In this document: piece after piece, positions 1 through 9,161 of the stretch
How the letters are laid out: every line of letters begins with the position of its first letter
How positions within the stretch are numbered: the stretch's first letter is position 1
Assembly: GCA_003049485.1 (NCBI GenBank)
Contig: PYST01000550.1
Span: forward strand, 1-17,256
Reading direction: 5' to 3'
DNA length: 17,256 nucleotides
Source of the DNA: Ophioceras dolichostomum
Lineage: Eukaryota; Ascomycota; Sordariomycetes; Magnaporthales; Ophioceraceae
Position numbers and translations under genes: made by a program
The notes under the pieces: generated by a model
Told to the model about the DNA's origin: nothing
Seen by the model: the letters and a program-made list of their open reading frames with translations, nothing else
Databases searched by the model: none

Positions 1-1
1 A

Positions 2-59
2 CGTCTTATACCCCTAGGGAGGTGGAAAGCGCTTGGCGGCGCTTTCAACAGACGTTAAA
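2..59 (+). repeat. Left bipartite terminal inverted repeat
   Basis: Positions 2-22 match the reverse complement of 17236-17256 at 19 of 21 bases: blocks CGTCTTAT, CCCCT and GGGAGG, separated by single mismatches. After 26 unrelated bases, CAGACGTTAAA at 49-59 recurs exactly in the reverse complement of 17199-17209, at the same distance from the end. An outer block plus an inner block at fixed spacing is the usual layout of a transposon end with a cleavage-proximal part and a recombinase-binding part. The similarity is seen directly; the mobile-element reading is inference, because flanking DNA and target-site duplications lie outside the window. Confidence 0.75.
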
Positions 60-844
60 AATTCAACAACAACAACAACAACAACAGCACCTGCCGGTTG
101 ACGGCGGCGACGAGGTCGAACTTGAAGGCCAATCGCGCAGCGGCTTGGGCCGAGACGACCACTTGGGTACTGAGGGGGCATCCTCTTGGGTGGTCGAGGG
201 AGTACTTGACTTTGAGGCCTGCCAGGAGGTCGGGAGCGAGGGACAGTCGCTCCGCGGCGGCCTTGTCTGAGGCAGACGTTGCGAAGAGGCCGTTTCCGTC
301 AATTCGGGCGTTCTATCAAGGAGGTTAGTCTCAGACAGAAGCATCAAAGCAGCCCAATTTTCTCCCCAGTAGCACGACAGGGGGGTAGGCTAGGACGAGT
401 GAAACTTGCAACAGCTCTCCAGTTGATGCCATCCACACCGAGGCGACCTTTCAAGACGCGATTCTCATACTGGTTGTACGCAGCCGTGTTCAGCATGAAC
501 GAATGCCAGACCATCAGCACGTCAACAGGCGGCAGCTTGTCATCATCAGCAGCGCCACCACCACCACGGTTTTCGACGCGCTGAGACCACTGGAGAAACC
601 GCACGGCGGCGAGACTGCAGTACAGACTCCAGACCTCCTCCTGCTCGAGGCCATTGAGCTCTCCCCACGACAAGACTTGGGCCCTGAGGTGCAGAATCGC
701 CTCGAGCAGCTGGAGGTGAGCCGCGCACTCGTGGATGCTGGGGATATCCTCCATTGAGCTTTTTGCTGCTTGGGAGGACGACACCTTCAAAGCATGACCC
801 AGGCTGCATATCATCGAACTGTGACGCGGTACGAATGCTGCCAT
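55..844 (-). CDS. GRDP-like fungal protein (glycine-rich-domain-containing-protein-like family), two exons, C-terminus probably shortened
   Basis: Exon 1 is 844-413 and exon 2 is 312-55, joined by a proposed 100-nt intron. Its 3' end is convincing on the minus strand: branch point GACTAAC, then TTGATAG. The donor GTTGCA is weak, so the exact junction is uncertain. The start could be ATG 844 or ATG 754, which directly precedes the conserved-looking segment IPSIHECAAHLQLLEAIL. The family signature is LPPVDVLMVWHSFMLN (exon 1, about residues 100-115), typical of fungal GRDP-like proteins (Pfam DUF1399/GRDP-like). Some homologues carry a transferred name 'alpha-ketoglutarate-dependent sulfonate dioxygenase', which I would not trust. 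Members are usually several hundred residues, but this model is about 229 aa and ends in poly-Leu and a TAA inside the terminal repeat. Either the gene is truncated there, or CAG|GTGCTG at about 90 is a donor and more exons lie beyond the left edge. Biochemical role unknown. Confidence 0.6.
64..87. repeat. CAA/TTG trinucleotide microsatellite
   Basis: Seven CAA units (64-84) followed by CAG. On the minus strand this is a run of TTG codons that would give a poly-Leu tail to the GRDP-like gene just before its TAA, or lie inside an intron if the CAG|GTGCTG before it is a splice donor. A different triplet repeat (GAT) occupies the equivalent place inside the right-hand terminal repeat. Confidence 0.9.
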
Positions 845-1776
845 GATGTATTGATTGCTTGTTCGTGATAGCTGATGGTAGAAGACGAGTGATGGGCGTT
901 TGCGAGGCGTGGCTGCTGATAGGAGTCGCAGGAAGTGTCTGACGACTCACTGAACCATCCACTACTGGGTGCGGGGAGACAGGCCGACAGATAAAGAAGC
1001 TACTTCGGGGAAGGATTCTTAGAGATATTGGCAAAGATCCTCGATCCTAGTCAGTCGCCGTCAGTCGATCAAGCTCTCCGGAGGCGTACGACACGGCGAA
1101 GCGCGGCTAAGAATAATATAAGACGTAGGTGGCACCTCTTTTAAGCTTTATCTAGGACCGCCATCTTAGGGGATGGAGAGGCCGGTCGGCTCCCGGACCC
1201 GTGAACGGACACCCCTGAACGCGCATTTTAGGTGCTGCTACTGGCAGCGCTATGTAACGACAGACGAAGGGGGAAGAATTACACACTGCTGTTTACGATT
1301 TCGGCGGCACGGCCGGCTCCCGTCCGGCCCGGCCCGCCCCACCCAGTCCATGATGGTGCCCGAAGCTGATGGGGTAGCTAAGGTAGCTTGACCGATGCTG
1401 TCTCTAAATTGACAGAAACCCACCCGCAGCTTGCGAACATCAACAGCCTGTCCTGAAAACATACACTGAAATGATTGTAGCTCGGTAAGTCTGGAAAATT
1501 CTAAATGAAGGCGTCGAAACTGCCAAATCGATTAGGGCATAACACCTAATTACCTGTCCCCTCTCTCTGCCCCATGATGATGAACCCATGCACTTGCATC
1601 AGATGGTCTCCCACCGTCATCCCCCTTTCTATCTTTCCTTCCCCCTCCAACCTCCATTAGATTAGTCCTCTAAACTCACTTACTCGTCCCTCCCCGACAG
1701 TAACCCTCCCCACCACCCCCTCTAAGTCTTCTCCTTTTCCTTCCGCAGCACCGTCGACGACGACCCACCACCACCC
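845..1776. other. Intergenic: upstream of the GRDP-like gene and 3' flank of the WSC gene
   Basis: No credible gene. 845-1100 would hold the promoter of the leftward GRDP-like gene. TATAAGACGT at 1117-1126 is a 10-nt inverted copy of window positions 1-10, but the other parts of the terminal repeat are not found next to it. 1540-1776 is strongly pyrimidine-rich on the plus strand (purine-rich 3' UTR of the minus-strand WSC gene). Confidence 0.5.
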
Positions 1777-3969
1777 TCACCACCCACCACCAACTCCACT
1801 GTTACCGGCACTATTGAACCCAGAATTATAATAAACAGCAACCATCCCCCTTTCTCCACTAATACCACCACCACCACACATAGACACATCAACCTTCGTA
1901 GCCCCCGAAGCGATCTCGTGCCCGCACCAGCACCTGCCCCTGCCCTCGGCCTCCAACCCCGCGTACGCGTATCCGCCCAGCTGGCAGTGGCCGAAGCATA
2001 GCGCAGATGTCATGCGGCGGCGCGGCGGCGCGAGATAAAGGCGCGGAAGGGCGTGGCTGCCGTCATCGGGTTGGGCGAAGCACCCCGACCATGTAAAGGT
2101 GGATGATGATGGGATGGAGGAGGCTTGTGATGTAGCCGCTGCCGCTGCTGCTGATGCTGCCATTACGTTGGCTCCGGCGCCAGAGCCGGGATCGAAGGTG
2201 GAGGAGGCGGAGGCGGAGAGGTCCTCCGTGAGCGGTGCTGTTGGGAGAGAAGTGTCTGTTCCCGTGATGATTCTAGAGTCTACGATTGTGGTCCCATCGA
2301 CGGGGACGGAGGTAAGGACACCGGTACCGCCGCCGCCACCCCCCGTGTCCGTCGTCGGCTCGGGAGTGATGGCGCTGACCTCCCAAGTGATGGTCGGGTG
2401 GAGCGTAACCAAAAAGATGTTCAGCATCGACACCCCGCCGCACATCTGGGACGCGTCGCCGCCGCACGGCGAGCTGCAGCCGTGCGCGGCGTGGGCGAAG
2501 GGCAAAATGGGCAACGCGCCGTTTGAGATGCTGTTGCCGCACAAGCAGACGCTGCCGGCCTCGACGCCGTAGTAAGTGTATGTGGCGCACATGGAGGAGC
2601 ATAGGTCGGGGGTCAGGTCGGCGACGGTGTATTGCACCGGCAGGGCGGGGCCGGTGATGCCTTCATACCAGCAGAGGGCGGCGGTGGACGTGGGCCAGGG
2701 CTGGGTCGTGGTGGGCGTGTAGGTGTACCAGTCGTCTGTCATGGTCATGCTCGACCACCAGTCGGCGGTGTCGTAGGTGTCGGTCGTGTCGTCGCCCCAG
2801 TCCCAGGTGTCGGTGTCGTCGCCCCAGCCGTAGCCGGTTTTGGTGTGCATGTTGGGCCAGGTCCAAGGGGATGTGGTGGAGTCGGTGGTGAAGTCGGTTG
2901 TGAAGTCTGTGGTGGTGACCGTGCCGGTGCCGAAGGAGTACGAAGGGCTGATGATGGTCGTGGTGTCGGATTGGGTGATGGTTACGGGATAGGATGAGCC
3001 TGCGCCTGTGACGGTGCTGGTGCTTATTACACCGGTGCCTGTGCCTCCGGTACCCGTTAACGTCGTAGTCTCCGTCACCGTCCCTGTCCCGCCGCCTGTC
3101 CCCGTGCCTCCACCGGTTCCTGTCCCACCACCAGTGCCTGTGCGACCTCCAGTGCCTGTCCCGCCTCCGGTTCCCGCCCCGCCACCGGTACCTGTGACGC
3201 CGCCGGTACCCGTTGAGGTGGTGCTAATAGTTGTTCCTGTCCCACCGGTGCCGCCTGTGCCAGTCGATGCGGTGGTCGTGGAGGTAGTGGACGAATTCTG
3301 GAATGCTATGAAGCCGCCGGGGAAGTCATCGTCTTCGGACTCTTGCCGGCCACCCAGTCGGTTTTTGGCAGCAGGGGCTCGCGCGGTGATGTCTGGTGGC
3401 CGGGGTTGGCCAGGATCCGATTCCCTGTTCCTAGTTGGCGCGAGAGTAGTCGGCGTGGTGCCCGGAGATGCCGTATCGGACGACTGACCCAGCAAACCGC
3501 GACGAGTGGCTGAGGAAGAAGAAGTACTCGAGCTGGTTGATTTTCTGGTGGTTGACCGAACGTATTGAGTGAGGGTGCGCGTCTGAACGTATCGAGTGAG
3601 AGTGCGTGTCATATGAGGATATGGAATGCAGCTGCATGCGCTGGATAGACGTTGAACCGGATAGAAGGCCGGCATGAAGAACCACGGGAAGTGAGTGTTG
3701 GTCATATTCGACGTTGAGGCAACTAAACTCGGCTCGCCTGAGGTCTGTATCGTGACTGTGACAGTATGGTTGGCATCGGGCATCATATATAGAGAGCAGA
3801 ACTGCTGGGCGAGACTGGCGTATCGTCGGTCCCGGAATCTCTTCAGTAGGCTGTCCGTGGCGCATATCTTCTGTTGCCGGGGCTGGAGGGCATTCCCGTC
3901 TGGTTGGCGGCCAGCCGTCGCAGATGCGACGCCAGCGAGGATGAACAGGATGAGATTGAGGAGCAACAT
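1777..3969 (-). CDS. Secreted WSC-domain protein with Thr/Gly-rich stalk
   Basis: Single exon, 730 aa, from ATG 3969 to TGA 1777-1779. Residues 1-20 form a signal peptide (MLLLNLILFILAGVASATAG), so the product should enter the secretory pathway. Residues 36-114 are a small module with Cys at 36, 58, 112 and 114 and a VTVT stretch, common at the start of fungal extracellular proteins. Residues 136-430 are low-complexity Ser/Thr/Gly, a likely O-glycosylated stalk, containing a TGTGGG tandem repeat. A complete WSC domain spans about 431-522, with eight Cys at 433, 457, 461, 475, 477, 498, 502 and 510. A second WSC-like domain (628-715) has Cys at 630, 658, 662, 680, 682 and 698, so one disulphide pair is missing. 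WSC modules bind carbohydrate or act in wall sensing. No transmembrane segment or GPI signal follows, so a soluble wall-associated lectin-like protein fits better than a Wsc sensor. The ligand is unknown. Confidence 0.85.
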   Translation of the reverse strand: MLLLNLILFILAGVASATAGRQPDGNALQPRQQKICATDSLLKRFRDRRYASLAQQFCSLYMMPDANHTVTVTIQTSGEPSLVASTSNMTNTHFPWFFMPAFYPVQRLSSACSCIPYPHMTRTLTRYVQTRTLTQYVRSTTRKSTSSSTSSSSATRRGLLGQSSDTASPGTTPTTLAPTRNRESDPGQPRPPDITARAPAAKNRLGGRQESEDDDFPGGFIAFQNSSTTSTTTASTGTGGTGGTGTTISTTSTGTGGVTGTGGGAGTGGGTGTGGRTGTGGGTGTGGGTGTGGGTGTVTETTTLTGTGGTGTGVISTSTVTGAGSSYPVTITQSDTTTIISPSYSFGTGTVTTTDFTTDFTTDSTTSPWTWPNMHTKTGYGWGDDTDTWDWGDDTTDTYDTADWWSSMTMTDDWYTYTPTTTQPWPTSTAALCWYEGITGPALPVQYTVADLTPDLCSSMCATYTYYGVEAGSVCLCGNSISNGALPILPFAHAAHGCSSPCGGDASQMCGGVSMLNIFLVTLHPTITWEVSAITPEPTTDTGGGGGGTGVLTSVPVDGTTIVDSRIITGTDTSLPTAPLTEDLSASASSTFDPGSGAGANVMAASAAAAAATSQASSIPSSSTFTWSGCFAQPDDGSHALPRLYLAPPRRRMTSALCFGHCQLGGYAYAGLEAEGRGRCWCGHEIASGATKVDVSMCGGGGISGERGMVAVYYNSGFNSAGNSGVGGGW
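3083..3208 (-). repeat. 18-bp minisatellite inside the WSC gene (7 units)
   Basis: Seven diverged 18-bp units in tandem, for example CCTGTCCCGCCTCCGGTT at 3155-3172. Read on the minus strand they encode six-residue Thr/Gly units in the stalk. In-frame repeats of this kind often change copy number between strains, altering stalk length without breaking the frame. The repeat also creates an artificial Pro/Val-rich open frame on the plus strand. Confidence 0.9.
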
Positions 3970-5388
3970 GGTGGATGAGAATCATTGATGAAGGAGAAAC
4001 GAACGAGGGAGGCAGCGAACGTGATGGAAAGCTGTTGGACGACAAAGCACCTGCGAAGGAGAATGGAATGACACAGCTCCCGTCCGTTGAGCAGGGATCT
4101 CCTGTTATTTGACAAGATATGTCAGGCATGGCAACTGGGAGGCTTCCTCTGACTCTCTGAGATACAAGCCTGGCGACCCCTCGTACCGAACCTGGCATGA
4201 TACGTGTATGGCGGCGAGATCGATCGAGGATGGCTGCGCGCTCTTGGCATGCCATAGACATGACTTCGTGAATATCTCGACAGATCACGCTATCATGGTC
4301 TACGGGGCAGAGCAACGCGGGAGCCAAGCTTGAATGCCTTGGCACTCCCTTTCTCCCCCGCGGCCAGGGAGTTGAGGCGAGAGCATCCCAAACCAGACCG
4401 TGGCCCCCAGCTTGGCACAACACCTCTTTAGCTCTTTGTCTTTGAGCCGGCGTCGATCTTGTTTTTAAGCTTGCCATCTGAGTATTGGGTGACGTCCCGA
4501 GACCACCCTAAACCGCTCCGTGGTTCGGATGGGGCACCGAATATCACTTAGTGCTTTCTATTTGGGGTGCGTGAGGATCATGACGAGCGCGGATCGGTTC
4601 ATTGACTGCATGTCGTTCATCACAGAGTGCTGTGGTTCCAGTGCGCTCGACCTAAGCTTGACTCATATTGAGCGCCTTTCCAAGGCTAGCATCAGCGGCG
4701 CCGGGGTGGCTTGGGGGCATTGATCTAGGCTTCGCACTGACATTTTCAGGCCCTGTCAAACCACGAAGGCGGAGGGAGAGGCGGCGACCTGGAGAAATCC
4801 AAGAGAGTCACGGTGCCAGTTCTCAACTCGACGTCCTGCCCTCCCCCCTCCCTCCTCCCCCCTGGCAAAAGGTCTAGGGAGACCAAGGGACAAGTTATGG
4901 GATTTATCGAGCCGGACGGAGTTCGACTGGTCGTTCTGCATCAGCGTAGCGGCCATCTTTAAGGTTGCTGTGAAGGTTATCTGTCGTGTGGGGAACCCGA
5001 ACCGGAAGCCTGACTCTAGCGTCTAGTCTTGTATCGGGTAACTGAAGCCACCGCTGATGATTGATGACTGCTAGCTTCGAGGTTTGTGCTTTGAGGTTGC
5101 GAATAGATATCCGCCATTGAACGCCTCGTCGCCGGGATTACGTCGACAAGTATTGAACTGACGACTTCCATTTTGCCCCTTGAAGATAATTGATGCCTTG
5201 TCGTGACTGCTCCCAAGCTTTCGACGCGCAACGTGTACTCGCGGGACATGAGGAAAGGGATCAGCAGGACTATTGTGGGGTACAGCCGCTGTAGCACAAA
5301 GGAGACTGGATGTGTGGAAAGAGTGACTAAAAAGTTAAGCTAGTTTTCGCATCGATGGGGGAAAATTTCATTTGAAGATCAAAAGTGC
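3970..5388. other. Intergenic between the WSC gene and tRNA-Gly
   Basis: No gene I can support. 3970-4100 is the leader of the minus-strand WSC gene; its RNA-sense strand is C/T-rich before the ATG, as is common for fungal leaders. 4839-4863 is a 25-nt pure pyrimidine tract on the plus strand. 4871-4884 is a small inverted repeat, GGTCT-AGGG-AGACC. Short open frames on both strands show no recognisable motif. Confidence 0.5.
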
Positions 5389-5395
5389 AAAAAAA
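5389..5395 (-). terminator. RNA polymerase III terminator of tRNA-Gly
   Basis: Seven T residues on the minus strand (A7 on plus), beginning 10 nt after the tRNA discriminator base. A run of at least five T close to the tRNA 3' end is the expected Pol III stop in fungi. Confidence 0.85.
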
Positions 5396-5405
5396 GTGCG
5401 TTGCT

Positions 5406-5476
5406 TGCGTGTGCCCGGACTCGAACCGGGAGCCCATCGATGGCAACGATGGATTTTACCCTTAAACCACACACGC
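5406..5476 (-). tRNA. tRNA-Gly (anticodon GCC)
   Basis: A 71-nt cloverleaf without intron. The acceptor stem GCGTGTG/CACACGC pairs fully and the discriminator is A. The D arm is GTTT/AAAT. The anticodon stem CATCG/CGATG closes the loop TTGCCAT, giving anticodon GCC. The T arm is CCCGG-TTCGAGT-CCGGG. CCA is not encoded, as expected for a eukaryote. The internal promoter is present: A box TGGTTTAAGGG and a perfect B box GGTTCGAGTCC. It decodes GGC and GGU. All stems are intact, so it should be functional. Confidence 0.97.
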
Positions 5477-6182
5477 TAATCTTATTAATGACTGATCGAA
5501 GAACTAAAGGGCATTATGATGCTCACCCCAGGCTTTTCGGGTTGTTAACCATGGGCTCCTTGTCGTGACATCCAGAAAGAAAAGAGGGGGAAGGAGCCTG
5601 AATCGCGTAAAGTGAGCTCCTGTCCTGTAAGTGACTTGCCTACACAGGAAATGCACTCCCTGACGATCCAAGATGCAACATACATTCAAGGTGCAAGAAA
5701 CCCAGAAAGCCGGGATCCATCCAGCATTCCACTGCGGGGAGGAATCCACTGGGCATGGCAGTCATTCATGCTCGTAGTTTTGGAGCGATGGCATCGACGA
5801 AGGGAGCGAGAGAAGGAGCTGCCTCGCTGGAAATGGGGAAAAACAAGGCAAAATCGCCTAAAATCACGAAAGAATGAAACAACCATCGTCGGGATCGCCC
5901 TAGAAAATAATGAGGATCGAGTTAGGGCGTTGGTAGTACGAGAGGAGCCGAGGACCGCTACGTGCAATTGTCTGATGATAGCTCCCCCAGCAGTAGCGTG
6001 GTTGATGCCGACAATTGCATCGCGACGTGACGTCCCCTCCTGTCCGTCCAGCTTCCAGCCTCCGGCCCGCTGTGCACTGTCCGCCGTCCCATCATGCATC
6101 TCCTAAGTCTCTGGCATCTCAATCGCAATTTTCTATCTCGACGTCAATCTGGCCATCGGCGTTCTCCAACAGCACGACTAGA
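5477..6182. other. Intergenic between tRNA-Gly and the subtilase relic
   Basis: Overlapping open frames on both strands (164 codons plus, 137 codons minus) show no motif and are treated as chance. If the subtilase were complete, its signal peptide, propeptide and the Asp and His catalytic motifs would lie here. I looked for a GHGTH-type motif in the plus-strand frames and did not find one. Confidence 0.5.
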
Positions 6183-7272
6183 GTGGCTGCCGAAGCTACC
6201 CTGCTGAGCTACAAGGTCGTTCATCAGTTAAAACTCCAACACTGACGAGGATGGATATATCGATCGAGGCCTTCCTGATGGCTTAGGATGACGAGGGTGT
6301 GAGTAGCTCCTCGGCTTCCTTCATATACATGCTGACGTCATCATCTCCTCCATCGGCGGCGTCAACGGCTGGACATCAGATGCCTGGGCTCTGGTCGCGT
6401 CCCGCGTACTCGACCAGGGACTCGTGGTTACTATCTCGGCTGGTAATGATGGCTAAGCTGGTCCATTCGCAGCGAGCAGCGGGTCGTTGGGCGAGTACGT
6501 CCTCGCTATCGTATCTGTGCTGTGCATCAGCGCACGGCGGGAGCGGCCGCCACAACAAGACTCGTGGGGCATCCTCGTCCTCCTCCTCCTTCGCGCGCGA
6601 CCTTGCCTTGCGCATCATCGCCTCCGGCGGGGCCATCCCTGGGGCGACGGCCTGGACTCCGGCACGTTGCACTGGTTGGTACGGGCCTCATTATCGCCAC
6701 GAAGGTGCTGAGCTCGGCCACCAGCTTGTCGTTCACGAAGTTCGCTCTCAACGACACGGTGCATTTTGCAGGTGATCGGCGGAGCGTCGAGGTGACCAAC
6801 ACTGGGCACGCCGACGATGCCGCCTGGGGCACGCCGCGCATCGCGGTTCGAGGAGGGCACGGCCCAACCTAAGGAAATGGTGCACTCCGTGTCTTTTCCA
6901 GGCAAATTCACCCTGCAACCAGGCGGGTCACGCAAGATCGACGTCACCTCCTCAGCGCCCAGGGGGCTTAACGCCTCGAACCTCCCCGTCTACAGCGGCA
7001 AAATCCTCGTCCACGGCTCCAACGGCGACTCGCTCTCGGTACCATACCTCGTTTGGCCCGTCCGTCGACGACGCCAATAGCACGGTCACCATGCCGCTCA
7101 TGAACCGGCCGAGGGATATTGTGGGCGTGGCCGGCACGACGCTGTGGAAGCTGGGCAAGCGGCGAACGGGACAGTAATCACTGAGGGCAAGTGCAGGATG
7201 AGGCAGGCGGCGCTGAAGCTGTTTGGGGACCCGAGTGTGAGCGGTGATTGGGATGTTTTGGGGACGGGCTGA
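6183..7272 (+). pseudogene. Decayed secreted subtilisin-like serine protease (S8, with Fn3-like domain)
   Basis: Fragments typical of a fungal secreted subtilase appear in the right order but in different frames. 6183-6221 encodes VAAEATLLSYKVV. A degraded helix segment follows near 6257-6283, ended by TAG 6284. 6331-6453 encodes the strand and helix leading to ISAGNDG (oxyanion-hole Asn region), cut by TAA 6454. About 6475-6520 encodes LGEYVLAIVSV. 6681-6806 starts the Fn3-like domain (SLSFTKFALNDTVHF). 6847-7050 continues it (NLPVYSGKILVHGSNGDSL). 7165-7272 encodes the C-terminal LKLFGDPSVSGDWD and ends in TGA. Catalytic Asp and His lie in the missing 5' part, and the GTS motif with the catalytic Ser falls in a deletion between about 6520 and 6680. 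With several frameshifts, two stops and no active site it cannot encode a protease. The family is Pfam Peptidase_S8 plus an Fn3_5-type domain, as in fungal 'minor extracellular protease' homologues. Confidence 0.85.
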
Positions 7273-8270
7273 GTTTGCCGTGTTGCCGTTGGTTTGAAAT
7301 GGGAGGAGGGTCAGTCCGGAGTGCTAAACTGCCCGTATAACTTTCATCCGGGCCAGGCGATTCATACCTAGTAAATGTGTCATATTTGATTTTGTCGATT
7401 TCTATCTAGCGAGCGAGCCTGCCGTGTTTGTGGTGATACAGCGATCCTCTCCTCTGGGTGCTCGATGACGGGTGAAGACAGATTGAGATTCAGAACCCAT
7501 CTCCTGGCAGGCACCCAGGCGGCTGGAGCAATGAGACGGAACTGGAGTAGCATGGTCTTACATCTGTCGGTAGTGTTATCGGCCTCGTCAAAAGATAGAC
7601 ATGCTTAGGAACGCTAGCAGGTTCATATGGAGGGCTCGAGCTTCAGCATCAAGGACGGCTGGTAGTGCGACCAGCCCGGCCATTTTGTCCATGTGGCTGT
7701 TCTGTCTTAGGGAACAACGGGATGCTGGGTTCAAGCCTTTGGACCGGGAAGGGGACCTAGCGCGAAGCAGCGCTATTGCGGAGGCGGGGAAGGTGGCAGG
7801 GGCGACCTCTGCTCCTTCCCTGGTAGTTGATACCTGTTACAAGGGCCTGTGTGTAATAAGGGCTTGTGGTATTGCAAGGGATAATCTCTAAGGGCATCTA
7901 TTGGAGGCTTAAGGATCTAGGATCCCCTCTGGATGAAGATATAATACAACTGCCCTTATATAGACCATCTTTCCGAGATGCCTGAGGCACCTTCTGGGCT
8001 TGACGTGGCCTATGGCCGCTCTGCTGCCTAGAAAGGCCCACTGTGGATTCCTCCGTGTGACAATACCTCGTTCGGATCTTAGGTTTATTTCCCCGTCATT
8101 GAGGAGGGAGTACGCGTACGAAAGTACAACAAAAATGGCAACGCGTACGCATCGCTGTCAAACATTTGCCACCGCCTTGGGACTCAACCGAGTGAACCTG
8201 CCATCCGCACTTCCCGTCCCAGCTCCCGCACGAGTGGGAGAAGATTGTCGGCGCACATACAAGCAGCAAA
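7273..8270. other. Intergenic between the two relics
   Basis: No supported gene. 7600-7990 has the look of old repeat debris, including CTGTTACAAGGGCC near 7827, but I could not identify an element. The 9-mer ACGCGTACG occurs at 8112-8120 and again at 8141-8149. In the frame of the next gene, codons just before ATG 8271 (about 8195-8270) are open and protein-like, including HEWEKIVGAH, so that gene may originally have started further upstream. Confidence 0.45.
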
Positions 8271-9161
8271 ATGCCGTGGCATTGCCTCTGCAACGGAGCA
8301 GCCGATGATCCGGCCACGCGAGCGAAAATGCGCGATGTCATTGCCGCGTACAGTGAGGAAAGCGGAGACCCCAGGTACTAAATCGTTGAAGCTTTCTACG
8401 ACGGCCGCGATGCCTACAGCCACTATCTCGAGAGCGACGCCTTCGGCAGGGCTCGGAGCCCGCGCGGCCGTGTCTACGAAGCCGTCGACGACATTCTCCA
8501 CGGCGCGTGAGACAAGACGTGCGGCTGGTGCGGCCGCAGGGGCCACACGGTCCAGCAGTGCATCAAGCTCAGCGTCGCGGGGGACGTGCCCGCCTGCCCG
8601 GTCTTCAACGACGGCCGACACACCATCGACGCGTGTGTCCGCCTCCAGGCGCTCGACGTATTCGACTGGTGCGCCCACCTCGTCGCTGGCAGGCAGAACT
8701 TGCCACCCATCCGGTGCGCCACCCGCTCATGGCCGAAGGAGCTGGCCGAACGCTTCCCCGAGTTTTCAGGCTACCCATGGAGCAGCGAGTTCGCCAAAAC
8801 CTGGGTAAAGCACTGGGGAAACAGGTACTTGTGGACGAGGTTTGACTACGGCAGCAACGACCGCGCTCGCGGAGCGGCTGCTTCGCTTCGTGCCGATCCA
8901 GCCACGCAGAGTCTCGATGCGGTCCGACGTCTGAACGCGAGCCAGCGATATTCTTGCGCCGCCACACCTGCTGCCCAGCCCCAGCAGCTTGCGCCGGAGA
9001 ACGAGGACGACGCTACCTACATCGTGAAAGTCTTCAAGTTAGATCCGGATGTCATCAGAAGGGTCGAGGCCATAGCGCAGGCTCACCAGAGTGATCCCGC
9101 CTTCGACGAGCGACAGCCTCAGGTCTGGTCGTTGCGGGTTCCGGGCAGCCGAGGCAGTTGA
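8271..9161 (+). pseudogene. CCHC zinc-knuckle protein gene interrupted by two in-frame stops
   Basis: One frame reads sensibly from ATG 8271 (MPWHCLCNGAADD, A at -3) to TGA 9159-9161 (296 codons), except for TAA at 8379-8381 (codon 37) and TGA at 8508-8510 (codon 80). There is no frameshift. A CCHC knuckle is visible right after the second stop: CGWCGRRGHTVQQC, C84-x2-C87-x4-H92-x4-C97. A second knuckle-like segment (109-122, CPVFNDGRHTIDAC) keeps Cys, His and Cys, but Phe112 sits where the second Cys belongs. The remainder (PWSSEFAKTWVKHWGNRYLW at about 165-185) resembles uncharacterised fungal zinc-knuckle proteins. The knuckles suggest nucleic-acid binding, with no pathway known. TAA is a possible CAA to TAA change (CpA context, as in RIP) and TGA a possible CGA to TGA change. 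An intron removing the stops is unlikely because coding flanks them closely. Sequencing error and readthrough remain possible. Confidence 0.7.

Noticed and set aside
1173..1391. Small plus-strand frame at 1173
   Set aside because: No motif; lies in the spacer upstream of two minus-strand genes.
3008..3487. Plus-strand Pro/Val-repeat open frame
   Set aside because: Antisense shadow of the Thr/Gly minisatellite.
3431..4477. 348-codon minus-strand open frame overlapping the start of the WSC gene
   Set aside because: Half of it is a shifted reading of the WSC gene, the rest has no motif, and the WSC frame has a signal peptide and conserved Cys pattern.
5612..6106. Opposed open frames on both strands right of the tRNA
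   Set aside because: No domain, non-ATG start on plus, and equal openness on both strands points to base composition.
7600..7990. Possible LTR or other retroelement remnant
   Set aside because: Looks repeat-like by eye, but no paired LTR, primer-binding site or coding remnant could be shown.
8184..8808. Open frames overlapping the zinc-knuckle relic on both strands
   Set aside because: Low-complexity Ser/Arg/Ala shadows; only the frame with the CCHC motif reads as protein.
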